A DNA stretch of 64,000 nucleotides from Kutzneria kofuensis (lineage in GTDB: Bacteria > Actinomycetota > Actinomycetes > Mycobacteriales > Pseudonocardiaceae). Below are positions 31,886 through 41,015 of the stretch, one piece after another. The translations under genes were made by a program, and so were the position numbers. The DNA lies in the NCBI RefSeq assembly GCF_014203355.1, contig NZ_JACHIR010000003.1, positions 1-64,000 of the forward strand, in the 5' to 3' direction. The notes beneath the pieces are model-generated. The model was not told the origin of the DNA, ran no database searches, and was given only the letters and a program-made list of their open reading frames with translations. Every line of letters starts with the position of its first letter. Within the stretch, counting starts at the first letter, position 1.

Positions 31886-32734
31886 GTGATGGAGGAAATT
31901 CGCCGAATACGGGACGTGGACAACGAGCAAATTGCACAGGGCGAACCGTCCATCCGGGTGCCACCGGGGACCGCGCAAGTGCCCACGCGAACGTGTCTCG
32001 GCCTCCGGCCGCCGGCGGAGGACCGGCGAATAGGCCACCGGCCCCGCCCGATCCACCGCTCCCAATGCCTCGCGGCTCCCAGACGGCCGGAACAAACGCG
32101 TCCCCGACCCGACCTGCGCACACTGGCCTGGCGCCTGCTCCGGGTGATCGCCGGCGCGTCGGCGATGGGCGCGGGCCTGGCCCTGATGATCCGCGCTCAC
32201 CTCGGCGCGCAGCCGTGGGACGTGCTGCACCTGGCGCTGGCCAAGCTGCTCGGCGTCTCCCCGGGCACGGTGATCATCGGCGTGGCGCTGCTGGTGCTGC
32301 TGTTCTGGTGGCCCCTGCGCCAGCGCCCCGGCCTGGGCACGCTGGCCACGACCATCCTGCCCGGCGTCTCCTGCGACCTGGTGCTCTCGGTCGTGCCGGT
32401 GCCCGACGACCTCGTGCCCCGGGCGGCACTGCTGGCCGGCGGCATCAGCGCCTTCGCGGCCGGCACCGCGCTGGTGATCAGGGCCGGCCTCGGCCCGGGG
32501 GCCCGCGACGGCCTGATGACCGGCGCCTGCGCTCGCTGGGGCTGGAGCGTCCGAACCGTCCGAACCTGCCTGGAGCTGGGCGTTCTCGTGCTGGGACTGG
32601 TGCTCACCGACCCCATGCAGGCCATCCGCACCGGCACCGCCGGCCCCGGCACGATCGCGATCGCCCTCACCCTCGGGCCGCTGCTGGGACTGCTGCTCAA
32701 GCAGCGGGCCAAGCGCGAGGCCCAGCCGTCATGA
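31886..32734 (+). CDS. YczE-type integral membrane protein
   Basis: A polytopic membrane protein whose conserved part begins at about residue 75. It has LLRVIAGASAMGAGLALMIRAHLGAQPWDVLHLALAKLLGVSPGTVIIGVALLVLLFWW, then LPGVSCDLVLSVVP, ISAFAAGTALVIRAGLGPGARDGLMTGACAR and GTIAIALTLGPLLGLLL. The repeated GLGxxPWD/GLGPGARDGL loops are the hallmark of the YczE/YitT-related family, usually about 210 residues with five membrane segments. The first 70 residues are Arg/Pro-rich and probably not translated as such, so the start may lie downstream of GTG 31886/ATG 31889. Function unknown; possibly a transporter. Confidence 0.7.
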   Translation: MMEEIRRIRDVDNEQIAQGEPSIRVPPGTAQVPTRTCLGLRPPAEDRRIGHRPRPIHRSQCLAAPRRPEQTRPRPDLRTLAWRLLRVIAGASAMGAGLALMIRAHLGAQPWDVLHLALAKLLGVSPGTVIIGVALLVLLFWWPLRQRPGLGTLATTILPGVSCDLVLSVVPVPDDLVPRAALLAGGISAFAAGTALVIRAGLGPGARDGLMTGACARWGWSVRTVRTCLELGVLVLGLVLTDPMQAIRTGTAGPGTIAIALTLGPLLGLLLKQRAKREAQPS

Positions 32735-32736
32735 CC

Positions 32737-33156
32737 TCAGTTCTGCGCGGCCGCCGCGATCAGCTGGGCCCGCAGCTCGGGGGTCAGCCTGCTGGCCATC
32801 CGCTCCACCAGCATGGACATCTCGTACGCGACGACGTCCATCTGGCAGTTCGGGGCGGCCAGCACCGCCAGGCACGACCCGTCGCTGATCGACATCAGGA
32901 ACAGGTAGCCCTGCCGCATCTCCACGATCGTCTGCACCACGTCGCCGTAGTCGAAGCAGCGGGCCGCGCCCTTGGCCAGGCTGACCAGGCCACTGGCCAC
33001 GGTCGACACCTGCTCGGCCCGGTCGGACGGCAGCGCGTGCGACCCGGCGAGCAGCAGCCCGTCGGCGGACACCACGACGGCGTGCGCCACCTCGGGCACG
33101 CGGCGCACGAAGTCGCTGATGAACCACGCGAAGTCGCCGGGTTCCTGGTTGGTCAT
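32737..33156 (-). CDS. Roadblock/LC7-domain protein (CvnB-like)
   Basis: A 139-residue roadblock/LC7 protein: FVRRVPEVAHAVVVSADGLLLAGSHALPSDRAEQVSTVASGLVSLAKGAA, then QGYLFLMSISDGSCLAVLA. In actinomycete conservons (cvn operons) this protein sits between a sensor kinase and a DUF742 protein plus a Rho-like GTPase, and it interacts with the GTPase. Here it follows the kinase by 14 nt, but the DUF742 and GTPase genes are absent downstream. The next gene is convergent and unrelated. Confidence 0.85.
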   Translation of the reverse strand: MTNQEPGDFAWFISDFVRRVPEVAHAVVVSADGLLLAGSHALPSDRAEQVSTVASGLVSLAKGAARCFDYGDVVQTIVEMRQGYLFLMSISDGSCLAVLAAPNCQMDVVAYEMSMLVERMASRLTPELRAQLIAAAAQN

Positions 33157-33170
33157 CCCTGTCTCCACTC

Positions 33171-35891
33171 TCAGCCGCGGGTCTCGGCCAGGTCGTCCGG
33201 CGGGCTGTCCAGCGCGTGCCGGCGGGCCCGGCCCAGGCCGCGCTGGAAGCCGGACAGCCGGTTGCGGGTCGTCTCCGGGGTCCGCTCCGGGAACTGCGGC
33301 GGCCGCGTCTCCTGCACCTCGGGCGCGGCGGTGCGGGGCGCGGCCGAGCCGGGCACCAGGTGCTTGTTCGGCACGCGTTTCGGCAGGCCGACGGCGGTGA
33401 GCTGGTCGGAGGCCGGGCCGCTGAGCTTGGTGCGCACGGTCAGCCAGCCCTCGTCGGCGGGCGAGTTCCACGACTCGTGCCGGTTGACCGGCTCGGGCGG
33501 CGGCTTCACCGCTGGCAGGCTCGTCTCCAGCGGTTCGACCTCGGCGACCGGGAGCGCGGGCAGCGGCGGCGCGTCGGGCTCGTCGACCGGCCATTCGTCC
33601 ATCTCGACCGGCTGGAACCACCGTGACAGCACTTCCTCGTAGATCGGCAGGCGCGTCGTGGACTCCGGTTCCGGCTCCTTCACCGGCTCGGGAGTCACCG
33701 GCTCGGGAGCGGCGGCCGTGACGGCCTCCTCCGGCGGCGGCCGGAACAGGCTGCCGTTCTGCTGCGGGATCGGCACGTGAGCGACGACGTCGGGCTGCGT
33801 CTCCTCCAGCCGCGTCGGGCGGCGGACCGGCGCGACGTCGAGGCGCTCGTCCTCCTCGCGCGCCGGCGCCAGCAGGTCGGCCGGCACCGTGATGACGGCC
33901 TTGGTGCCGCCCTCGATGAAGTCGCCGCTGCGCAACCGGACCCGGATGTTGTTGCGCTGGGCCAGCCGCGCGACCACGTACAGGCCCATCCGGCGGGCCA
34001 CCGTGACGTCGAAGTCCGGCGGGTCGGCCAGCCGCTCGTTGGCGGCGTCGAGCTCCTCGGTGGTCATGCCCATGCCGGAGTCGGAGATCTGCATGGCCAG
34101 CTGCCCGCCGCGCAGCTGCCGGGCGGCGACCGTGACCGTGGTCGAGGCCTCGGAGTACGTCGTGGCGTTGTCCAGCAGCTCGGCGATCAGGTGGATCAGG
34201 TCCTTCACCGCGCGGCCGTGGACCAGCACGGTCGGCAGGCCGGTCGCCTTGACCCGGGCGTAGTGCTCGACCTCGGAGATGGCCGCGCCGACCAGCTCGG
34301 CCAGCGGCAGCGGCCGGACCATGTGCTTGGTCAGCCCGGTGCCGGACAGGATGATCAGGTTCTCGCTGTTGCGGCGCATCCGGGTGGCCAGGTGGTCCAG
34401 CACGAAGAACCGGGCCAGCTGGTCGGGGTCCTGCTCGTTCTGCTCCAGCCGGTCCAGCTCGCACAGCTGCCGCTCGACCAGCGCCTGGCTGCGGCGGGAC
34501 AGGTTGACGAAGATCGCGTTCACGTTGTCGCGCAGCACCGCCTGGTCCACGGCCATGCGCACGGCCTGGTCGTGGACCAGGTCGAAGGAGCGGGCCAGCT
34601 GGCCGATCTCCTCCCGGCTGAACACCGACACCGGGTCGACCGCGTTCTTCGCCGCCTCCACGGGGTCGGGGTCGGCGAGGATGCGCTTGAGGGTCTGCGG
34701 CAGCCGGACGTTGGCGATGTCCAGCGCCTCCAGCCGCAGCCGGCGCAGCGGCGTGAGCAGCGACCAGGCCATCACCAGCATCAGGCCGAGCGCGATCATC
34801 AGCGTGCCGAGCAGCGCCGCGATGTCCCGGCCGGCCGCGGCCGCCGCGTCCGCGGCCAGCGCCGACGCCTGCTCCCGGAGCTGCCCGATCAGGCCCAGCT
34901 CGACCTGGTGGAACTTGTCGTTGGCGATGGTGCTGGCGTTGGTGAACGCGCGGACGTCGATGTTCAGCGGGGCCGTCGCGCTGTCCGTGAGCAGCGCGGA
35001 CTGCTCGGTCAGGTGGTCGGCGTCGACGTCGGCGCCGCTGTAGCCGTCGCTGAACGACTGCCGCTCCTGGCTGGTCGCGACCGCGGTGTAGTCCGTGACG
35101 GACGCGGTGAACGCCGCGTTGGCCGAGCGGGCCCGGTCCTGGTTGAGCGAGGACTGGAACGAGTTGTGCGCGGCGGCGATCTGCAGCAGCGCGTCCAGCT
35201 GCGCGATCTGCTCCTTGGCCTGGTCGAGCGTCTGCGCGGCGGTGCTCGCGCGGGACAGGTCCTGGGTGCCGGCGGCCGCCGTGACCTCCCGGCCGACCTG
35301 CACCAGCGTGTCGATCACGGACGTGTACTCGGTGAACAGCGCCGAGTCCGGGTAGACGCCGCGCTGGGCCAGCACCCGAAGCGTGGTCAGCGTGGTCAGG
35401 CCGTCGACGGCCCGGCGGTAGCGGTCCATGCTGCCGGCGTCGGCCAGGTTCAGGCCGGCCACCGCGATGCGCAGCTCGGAGATCGCCGCGTTGCTCCGGT
35501 CCACCTGGGCGGCCAGCGGGCTGCCGGCGGCGGAGCTGTTCGCGGCCGCGCCGGTGACCATGAGCACCCGCTCCTTCTGGAGCTGGTGGATCACCTCGGT
35601 GATCTGCCGGGCCACGTCGACCTGGGCCACCGTGCGGTGGAAGTTGTTGGCGTTGTCGATCTCGGACTGGACCCGCAGGCCGCCGAGGATCAGGGCGGCG
35701 ACCGTGGGCACCAGCAGCACCGCGCCGACCTTGGTGCGCAGGCGCCAGTTGCGCAGCCGCCATCTGCCGCCCGCGGAACCACCCGGTCCTGGTCGCCGTC
35801 CGGTCACCGGCCTGCGGGGCTGGTGGTGATCAACCGACTCGTCGCGGGAGACCCGACGCTCGGACACTTCCTCACACGCTCCCCTGGTCAT
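33171..35891 (-). CDS. Nitrate/sulfonate-sensor-type histidine kinase (CvnA-like)
   Basis: A 906-residue membrane kinase. A cytoplasmic arginine-rich start is followed by one membrane segment (VGAVLLVPTVAALILGGL). Then comes an extracellular nitrate/nitrite-sensing-type helical domain of about 250 residues and a second membrane segment (LLGTLMIALGLMLVMAWSLL). A HAMP-like stretch and an ATPase domain with HLIAELLDNATTYSEASTTV (N box) and QISDSGMGM (G box) follow. A 220-residue Pro/Glu-rich disordered tail ends the protein. A normal phospho-accepting H box is not obvious, as in other conservon kinases. The ATG at 35891 lacks a clear ribosome site, and GTG 35864 is an alternative. Confidence 0.8.
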   Translation of the reverse strand: MTRGACEEVSERRVSRDESVDHHQPRRPVTGRRPGPGGSAGGRWRLRNWRLRTKVGAVLLVPTVAALILGGLRVQSEIDNANNFHRTVAQVDVARQITEVIHQLQKERVLMVTGAAANSSAAGSPLAAQVDRSNAAISELRIAVAGLNLADAGSMDRYRRAVDGLTTLTTLRVLAQRGVYPDSALFTEYTSVIDTLVQVGREVTAAAGTQDLSRASTAAQTLDQAKEQIAQLDALLQIAAAHNSFQSSLNQDRARSANAAFTASVTDYTAVATSQERQSFSDGYSGADVDADHLTEQSALLTDSATAPLNIDVRAFTNASTIANDKFHQVELGLIGQLREQASALAADAAAAAGRDIAALLGTLMIALGLMLVMAWSLLTPLRRLRLEALDIANVRLPQTLKRILADPDPVEAAKNAVDPVSVFSREEIGQLARSFDLVHDQAVRMAVDQAVLRDNVNAIFVNLSRRSQALVERQLCELDRLEQNEQDPDQLARFFVLDHLATRMRRNSENLIILSGTGLTKHMVRPLPLAELVGAAISEVEHYARVKATGLPTVLVHGRAVKDLIHLIAELLDNATTYSEASTTVTVAARQLRGGQLAMQISDSGMGMTTEELDAANERLADPPDFDVTVARRMGLYVVARLAQRNNIRVRLRSGDFIEGGTKAVITVPADLLAPAREEDERLDVAPVRRPTRLEETQPDVVAHVPIPQQNGSLFRPPPEEAVTAAAPEPVTPEPVKEPEPESTTRLPIYEEVLSRWFQPVEMDEWPVDEPDAPPLPALPVAEVEPLETSLPAVKPPPEPVNRHESWNSPADEGWLTVRTKLSGPASDQLTAVGLPKRVPNKHLVPGSAAPRTAAPEVQETRPPQFPERTPETTRNRLSGFQRGLGRARRHALDSPPDDLAETRG

Positions 35892-36433
35892 CCGAACAAG
35901 GACCCGTCAGGCGAATCGGAGTTCGAGGGTGGTTGGTGCGGCCCATTTGTCAACAGTTGACGATCCGCACCCGAAAGGTTTCGGCCCCGTCGGATGCAAT
36001 TGCACCGGAGCTTCTTAGCACGGCTGCGGACCCCTTGTTGACGCGCGTCGGGGTGACGTCCCACCAATGGACGCCGCCTCGGTCAATGGTTGTGCGAGCA
36101 AGTAGAAGCCCGTTTCCGCATCCTGACGGTGGTTTTCGAACGCCCGTGCTCGCGGTTTCGTCATGATCGTTTTTTTCGAATTCACCCGCATGGACGTGAC
36201 GGCGTCTGCTAGGGCGATCCGGCTACTGGAGAATCGACTCCGCGCTTCGGCGTAAACCGTGCGCCGGAATGGCGTCGTCCGGCGGCTGGAACTGCAGGAT
36301 TTCCGGTCCGCGAGTGTTTGTGCCGCATGGATGACGGTATTGCGGGCGTCGCTAGAGTCTCGCAGGGTGTGGCGGTGATCCGCGTCACGTCAATTGTGAA
36401 TTCGACCCCCGAGCGGGGAGGAGAAAGATCGAC
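35892..36433. other. 542-bp divergent intergenic region
   Basis: It separates the minus-strand kinase from the plus-strand ABC substrate-binding gene. It is less GC-rich than its neighbours and includes the GTCAACAGTTGAC palindrome, a run of seven T at 36170-36176 and an AATT-containing imperfect repeat near 36389-36406, just before the ABC operon. No convincing ORF or RNA gene was seen. Confidence 0.6.
35949..35961. promoter_or_regulatory. Palindrome upstream of the CvnA-like kinase
   Basis: GTCAAC and GTTGAC flank a single A, 58 nt upstream of the kinase start on the minus strand. The position and symmetry suggest an operator, but no regulator gene is adjacent. Confidence 0.4.
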
Positions 36434-37477
36434 ATGAGTGATCCACATGCCGGTCCGACGGTGGGCAGGCCCTGGTCACGGCGGCTGTTCCTGTCGGTGA
36501 CGGCGGCGGCCGCGGTGGCCGCGGTGGACTCCGGCTGCAGCCTGCTCGGCGGCTCGACCAACACGGGCGTGCAGGCGGCCGGCAACGAGACGCTGGAGAA
36601 AACCAAGATCAACGTCTCGCTGATTCCCTGCACCGACGTCGGCCCGCTGTGGCTGGCGAAGAAGAACGGCTACTTCGCCGCCGAGGGACTCGACGTCACC
36701 CTGGTCAACAAGCCCAACGGGCCGGGCGTGATCAGCAGCGTCCTCGGCGGTGACGCCGACTTCGGCTTCGCCACCTATCCCGTGCTGGTGCAGGCGCAGC
36801 TGAAGACCAACGGCAAGCAGAACCTGCGCGTGGTCGCCGACGCGTCCGCGGCCAAGCCCGACACCACCGCCGTCGTGGTGAAGAAGGGATCCCAGCTGAC
36901 CCGGGCCGAGGACCTGAAGGGCAAGCGGATCGCGGTCACCGCCCGTGGAACCATGGCCGATCTCGCCGTGATGGCCGGTCTTCGAGCGGCCAAAGTGGAC
37001 TGGTCCACAGTGGAGTGGAAGCAGATCGGCTTCGCCGACATGCTGCCGAAGCTGGAGAGCGGCGAGATCGACGCCGCCTTCTTCGCCGAGCCGTACGTGA
37101 CGATCGCGCAGGCGCAGGCCGGTGTCACCACCGTGTTCCAGCCGCTGACCGGTGCGCTGGACGGGATCCCGCTCAGCGGCTACATGGCGACCGAGAAGAC
37201 CACCAAGGAGCTGCCCAAGACCGTGGCCGCCTTCCAGCGCGCGATCCGCAAGGCGCAGACCGAGGCCGCCACGCAGCAGGGCGACACCGAGGTCAAGCAG
37301 ACCATGGTGGACAACGCCAACGTGCAGCCCGACATCGCGCCCGTGATCCACCTGCCGTCCTACCCGATCTCCGCCGATCCGACGCGGTTGCAGCGGGTGC
37401 CGGACCTGATGCAGCAGTTCGGGCTGATCGGCCAGAAGTTCGACATCAAGCCGATGATCCTGCCGCAGCTGGGCTGA
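36434..37477 (+). CDS. ABC transporter substrate-binding lipoprotein (SsuA/TauA/NMT1 type)
   Basis: A 347-residue periplasmic-type binding protein. The signal has twin arginines (SRRLFLSVTAAAAVAAV) followed by SGC with Cys35 as the probable lipid anchor. The mature domain carries INVSLIPCTDVGPLWLAKKNGYFAAEGLDVTLVNKPNGPGVISSVLGGDADFGFATYPV, typical of the NMT1/THI5-like group that binds sulfonates, nitrate or pyrimidine precursors. GGGGAGGAG precedes the ATG. It is the first gene of a four-part importer operon. Confidence 0.85.
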   Translation: MSDPHAGPTVGRPWSRRLFLSVTAAAAVAAVDSGCSLLGGSTNTGVQAAGNETLEKTKINVSLIPCTDVGPLWLAKKNGYFAAEGLDVTLVNKPNGPGVISSVLGGDADFGFATYPVLVQAQLKTNGKQNLRVVADASAAKPDTTAVVVKKGSQLTRAEDLKGKRIAVTARGTMADLAVMAGLRAAKVDWSTVEWKQIGFADMLPKLESGEIDAAFFAEPYVTIAQAQAGVTTVFQPLTGALDGIPLSGYMATEKTTKELPKTVAAFQRAIRKAQTEAATQQGDTEVKQTMVDNANVQPDIAPVIHLPSYPISADPTRLQRVPDLMQQFGLIGQKFDIKPMILPQLG

Positions 37478-37557
37478 GGCAGGCGACGCGCGCCGCGCTG
37501 GAGGGGGCTGAGGTTGGTGGATGCCGTGTTGCGGGACCGACCGGGATCGGTGCGGTG

Positions 37558-38307
37558 ATGCGGGCCGCGCTGCGGGGCCTGATCGGCGTCGTGGTCCTCC
37601 TCCTCGTTTGGGAGGCGGTGGTGCGCGCCGGCGCGGTCCCGGCCGACTACCTGCCGCCGCCCTCGGTGGTGTTCCCGCAGTTGGTGGCGATGCTGGTGGA
37701 TCCCGCGTTCCTGTTGGCCGTCGTCGCCACCGTGCTGTCGTGGGCGATCGCGTTGGCCCTGGCCATCGGGATCGCGGTGCCCGCCGGCCTGATGCTGGCC
37801 AGCGTGGCCTGGCTGCGGGTGGCCAGCCGGACCGTCGTCGAGTTCCTCCGGCCGATCCCGGCCGTGGCACTGGTTCCGCTGCTCGTGGTGTCCATCGGCG
37901 GCGGTCCGACCACCAAGATCGCGTTGGCGGTGTTCGCAGGGTTGTGGCCCATCCTGTTCAACACCATCTACGCCTTCGACGAGATCGAACCGTTGCAGGT
38001 GGACACCGCGCGGGTGTTCGGCGCGGGCCGGGTGCGGGTGCTGACCCGGGTCGCCCTGCCGAGCGTGTCGCCGTTCGTGCTCACCGGCGTCCGGCTCTCC
38101 GCCGCCATCGGGCTCGCGGTGGTGGTCTCGGCGGAGATGCTCACCGGCGCCAGCGGCGGCATCGGCCAGTTCATCCTCGCCGCGGCCAGCGGGGCGACGC
38201 GGATGGACCGCGTGTTGGCCGGCGTAGTCGTGGCCGGGGTTCTCGGCTACGCGATCAACGCGGCGCTGGAACGGGTGCACCGCCGGTACTTCGGGTGGCA
38301 GTCATGA
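37558..38307 (+). CDS. ABC transporter permease (SsuC/TauC type), subunit 1
   Basis: A 249-residue permease with about six membrane segments. The cytoplasmic EAA loop reads DTARVFGAGRVRVLTRVALPSVSPFVLTGVRLSAAIGLAVVVSAEM. It belongs to the nitrate/sulfonate/taurine permease group. GTG 37555 or ATG 37558 can start it. The stop overlaps the next permease ATG by 4 nt, so the two permeases probably form a heterodimer with coupled synthesis. Confidence 0.85.
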   Translation: MRAALRGLIGVVVLLLVWEAVVRAGAVPADYLPPPSVVFPQLVAMLVDPAFLLAVVATVLSWAIALALAIGIAVPAGLMLASVAWLRVASRTVVEFLRPIPAVALVPLLVVSIGGGPTTKIALAVFAGLWPILFNTIYAFDEIEPLQVDTARVFGAGRVRVLTRVALPSVSPFVLTGVRLSAAIGLAVVVSAEMLTGASGGIGQFILAAASGATRMDRVLAGVVVAGVLGYAINAALERVHRRYFGWQS

Positions 38308-39125
38308 GTCGATTCCTGGTGCGCTGGGGAGTGTTCCTGGCCGTCGTGACGTTCTGGCAGCTCGCCACGACGGTCGCCGACCACCCGTACTTCCCGACGC
38401 CGCTGCAGATCCTGGCCGCCGCCAAGGACATGTGGTTGTCCGGCACCGCGGCGACGCTGTTCCTCAGCCCGGACGCGATCGACTCGCTGCTGCCCAGCAT
38501 CGGCCGGCTCGTCGGCGGCTGGCTGCTGGCGGTGCTGGCCGGCGTGGTGGCCGGCACCGCCCTCGGCCTGTCCCGGCGGCTCGTCGAGTACACCGGCCCG
38601 CTGTTCGCCTTCTTCCGCTCACTGCCGTTGCCCGCACTGGTGCCGGTGTTCGTGCTGCTGTGTCGACTCGGGACACAGATGGTGCTCGCCGTGATCCTGT
38701 TCGGCGCGGTGTGGGCGGTGCTGCTGAACACTGTGGACGGTGTGCGGACGGTCGACCGGGTGCAGTTGGAGACCGCGCGGGCCTTCCGCGTGCCGGCCGC
38801 CCGGCGGCTGCTCGGCATCGTGCTGCCGGCCGCGCTGCCGAAGATCTTCGCCGGGCTGCGGGTGAGCCTCTCGCAGTCGGTGACGCTGATGGTGGTCGCC
38901 GAGTTGTTCGCCGCCAACGGCGGTCTCGGCGGCGAGCTCCGCGACGCGCAGGACCAGTTCGACTTCGCCCAGATGTGGGCCGTGGTCGTGATGATCGGCG
39001 TGCTCGGCTACACCCTCAACACGGCGCTGCTCGCGGTGGAGCGGCACGCGTTGGGCTGGCATCCCGCCGCGGGCGCCCGCCGCCCGCCGGCCAGAGCAGG
39101 AGGACACCTTGTCGACCATGCTTGA
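38304..39125 (+). CDS. ABC transporter permease (SsuC/TauC type), subunit 2
   Basis: A 273-residue permease. The EAA loop reads LETARAFRVPAARRLLGIVLPAALPKIFAGLRVSLSQSVTLMVVAELFAANGGLGGEL, with about six membrane segments. It starts in the stop of the first permease (ATGA). Its own 3' end overlaps the ATPase gene by 17 nt. The C-terminal tail (GARRPPARAGGHLVDHA) is poorly conserved and contains the ribosome site for the ATPase. Confidence 0.85.
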   Translation: MSRFLVRWGVFLAVVTFWQLATTVADHPYFPTPLQILAAAKDMWLSGTAATLFLSPDAIDSLLPSIGRLVGGWLLAVLAGVVAGTALGLSRRLVEYTGPLFAFFRSLPLPALVPVFVLLCRLGTQMVLAVILFGAVWAVLLNTVDGVRTVDRVQLETARAFRVPAARRLLGIVLPAALPKIFAGLRVSLSQSVTLMVVAELFAANGGLGGELRDAQDQFDFAQMWAVVVMIGVLGYTLNTALLAVERHALGWHPAAGARRPPARAGGHLVDHA

Positions 39126-39879
39126 GTTGGCTCGGTTGAGCCATGTCTACGGTGATCACGCCGCGATCGCCGAGTTGTCGTTCACCGTGGACGCCGGCGA
39201 GCTCGCCTGCATCGTCGGCCCCTCCGGCTGCGGCAAGTCCACTCTGCTGCGGGCCATCGCCGGCCTGCTCCCGCCCACCAGCGGCTCGGTGCTCCTGCAC
39301 GGCTCGCCCGTCCGCGGCGTGCCCGACGACCTCGCCGTCGTGTTCCAGGACTACAGCCGTTCCCTGTACCCGTGGCTCACCGTGCAGTCCAATGTGGAGT
39401 TTCCGCTGCGGGGACGCGTCGGCCGCACCGAGCGTCACGACCGCGCCCGGTTCGCCCTCGCCCAGGTCGGGCTGGCCGGCGCCGCCCACAAGCATCCGCA
39501 ACAACTCTCCGGCGGCATGCAACAGCGCGTCGCCCTGGCCCGTGCCCTGGCCTACCGCCCCGCCCTGCTCCTGCTCGACGAGCCCTTCGCCTCCGTCGAC
39601 GCCCAAACCCGCTTCGAGCTGGAGGACCTGCTCCTGCGCGTGCATGCCGAGCAGGGCACCACCATGCTGCTCGTCACCCACGACATCGACGAGAGCGTCT
39701 ACCTCGGCGACCGCGTCCTCGTCCTGTCCGCATCACCCGCCCGTGTGCTCGCCGACCTGCCCGTCGACCTGCCCCGCCACCGCGACCAGATCACCACCCG
39801 CGAGTCCGAGACCTTCGTCGAACTCCGCTCCGAGGTCGCCCGCCTGCTGCGCGGCGTCCCCGTCCCGGTGGCCACCTGA
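39109..39879 (+). CDS. ABC transporter ATP-binding protein (SsuB/TauB type)
   Basis: A 256-residue ABC ATPase with Walker A GPSGCGKST, Q-loop VFQDYSRSLYPWLTV, signature LSGGMQQRVALARAL, Walker B LLLLDEPFASVD and switch His in LLVTHDIDES. TTG 39109 is chosen because AGGAGG ends 5 nt before it. ATG 39118 is 14 nt away. It powers the importer formed with the two permeases and the lipoprotein. Confidence 0.85.
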   Translation: MSTMLELARLSHVYGDHAAIAELSFTVDAGELACIVGPSGCGKSTLLRAIAGLLPPTSGSVLLHGSPVRGVPDDLAVVFQDYSRSLYPWLTVQSNVEFPLRGRVGRTERHDRARFALAQVGLAGAAHKHPQQLSGGMQQRVALARALAYRPALLLLDEPFASVDAQTRFELEDLLLRVHAEQGTTMLLVTHDIDESVYLGDRVLVLSASPARVLADLPVDLPRHRDQITTRESETFVELRSEVARLLRGVPVPVAT

Positions 39880-39935
39880 CATCAAACGGCCGGCAGCGGG
39901 TACCCGCAGCGTGACGAGCACGAGGAGGAGCGCTG

Positions 39936-40892
39936 ATGATCGGGTACACGCTGATGACCGAGCAGGCCGGGCCGCGCGAGCTGGTGGCGCACGCCGTGCG
40001 CGCCGAGCAGGCCGGCTTCGACTTCGAGGTGATCAGCGACCACTACTCGCCGTGGCTGGTGGAGCAGGGGCACGCGCCGAACGCGTGGGCGGTGCTGGGC
40101 GCGGTGGCTCAGGCGACGGAGCGGGTCCGGCTGATGACGTACGTGACCTGCCCGACCATGCGGTACCACCCGACCGTCGTCGCGCAGCAGGCGGCGACGG
40201 TGCAGCTGCTGTCCGACAACCGGTTCACACTGGGACTGGGCGCGGGGGAGAACCTCAACGAGCACGTGGTCGGGCGCGGCTGGCCGCCGGTGAACGTGCG
40301 GCACGAGATGCTCGGCGAGGCGCTGGAGATCATCTCCCGGCTGTTCAACGGTGGCTACGTGGACTTCGTGGGCCGGCACTTCCGGGTGGACTCGGCGAAG
40401 CTGTGGGACCTGCCGTCGGAGCGGGTGCCGGTCGGCGTGGCGGTGTCGGGGCCGCAGTCGGTGGAGCTGTTCGCGCCGAGCGCGGACGCCATGATCGCGG
40501 TGGAGCCGGACGCGGAACTGTGCCGGGCGTGGCGGACGGCGGCGCCGGACGCGGACCGGATCATCGGGCAGTTGCCGGTGTGCTTCGACCGTGACGAGCA
40601 CGCGGCGATGGCCCGTGCGCACGAGCAGTTCCGCTGGTTCGGCGGTGGCTGGAAGGTCAACTCCGAGTTGCCCGGCCCGTCGGCGTTCGCCGGCGCGACG
40701 CAGTTCGTGCGGCCGGAGGACGTGGCGGAGTCCATCCCGTGTGGACCCGAGGTGAAGCCGATCGTCGAGGCGGTGGCGAAGTTCCAGGAAGCCGGCTTCA
40801 CCGACGTGGCGCTGGTCCAGATCGGCGGCAAGCACCAGCGCGAGTTCCTCGACTTCGCCCGGGACGAACTGCTGCCGGCGCTCAGGTCGTGA
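39936..40892 (+). CDS. F420-type luciferase-like oxidoreductase
   Basis: A 318-residue LLM-class protein of the F420-dependent (FGD/TIGR03557-like) group. It has FDFEVISDHYSPWLVEQGHAPNAW, LMTYVTCPTMRYHPTVVAQQAATVQLLSDNRFTLGLGAGENLNEHVVG and VAVSGPQSVELFA. A GAGGAG ribosome site precedes the ATG, 57 nt after the ABC ATPase. It is co-oriented with the importer and could oxidise or reduce the imported compound. That link is inferred from position only. Confidence 0.8.
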   Translation: MIGYTLMTEQAGPRELVAHAVRAEQAGFDFEVISDHYSPWLVEQGHAPNAWAVLGAVAQATERVRLMTYVTCPTMRYHPTVVAQQAATVQLLSDNRFTLGLGAGENLNEHVVGRGWPPVNVRHEMLGEALEIISRLFNGGYVDFVGRHFRVDSAKLWDLPSERVPVGVAVSGPQSVELFAPSADAMIAVEPDAELCRAWRTAAPDADRIIGQLPVCFDRDEHAAMARAHEQFRWFGGGWKVNSELPGPSAFAGATQFVRPEDVAESIPCGPEVKPIVEAVAKFQEAGFTDVALVQIGGKHQREFLDFARDELLPALRS

Positions 40893-41015
40893 CGACGACG
40901 AACCGGTGGGACAGCGGGAACACCGCCGGCGCAACGGCCATGCAGGGACGGGCAGCGTTGATCATGCGGCATGCTGGACCTTGACCGATCAGCCGGCGCA
41001 AGGGGAGGGCACCAG

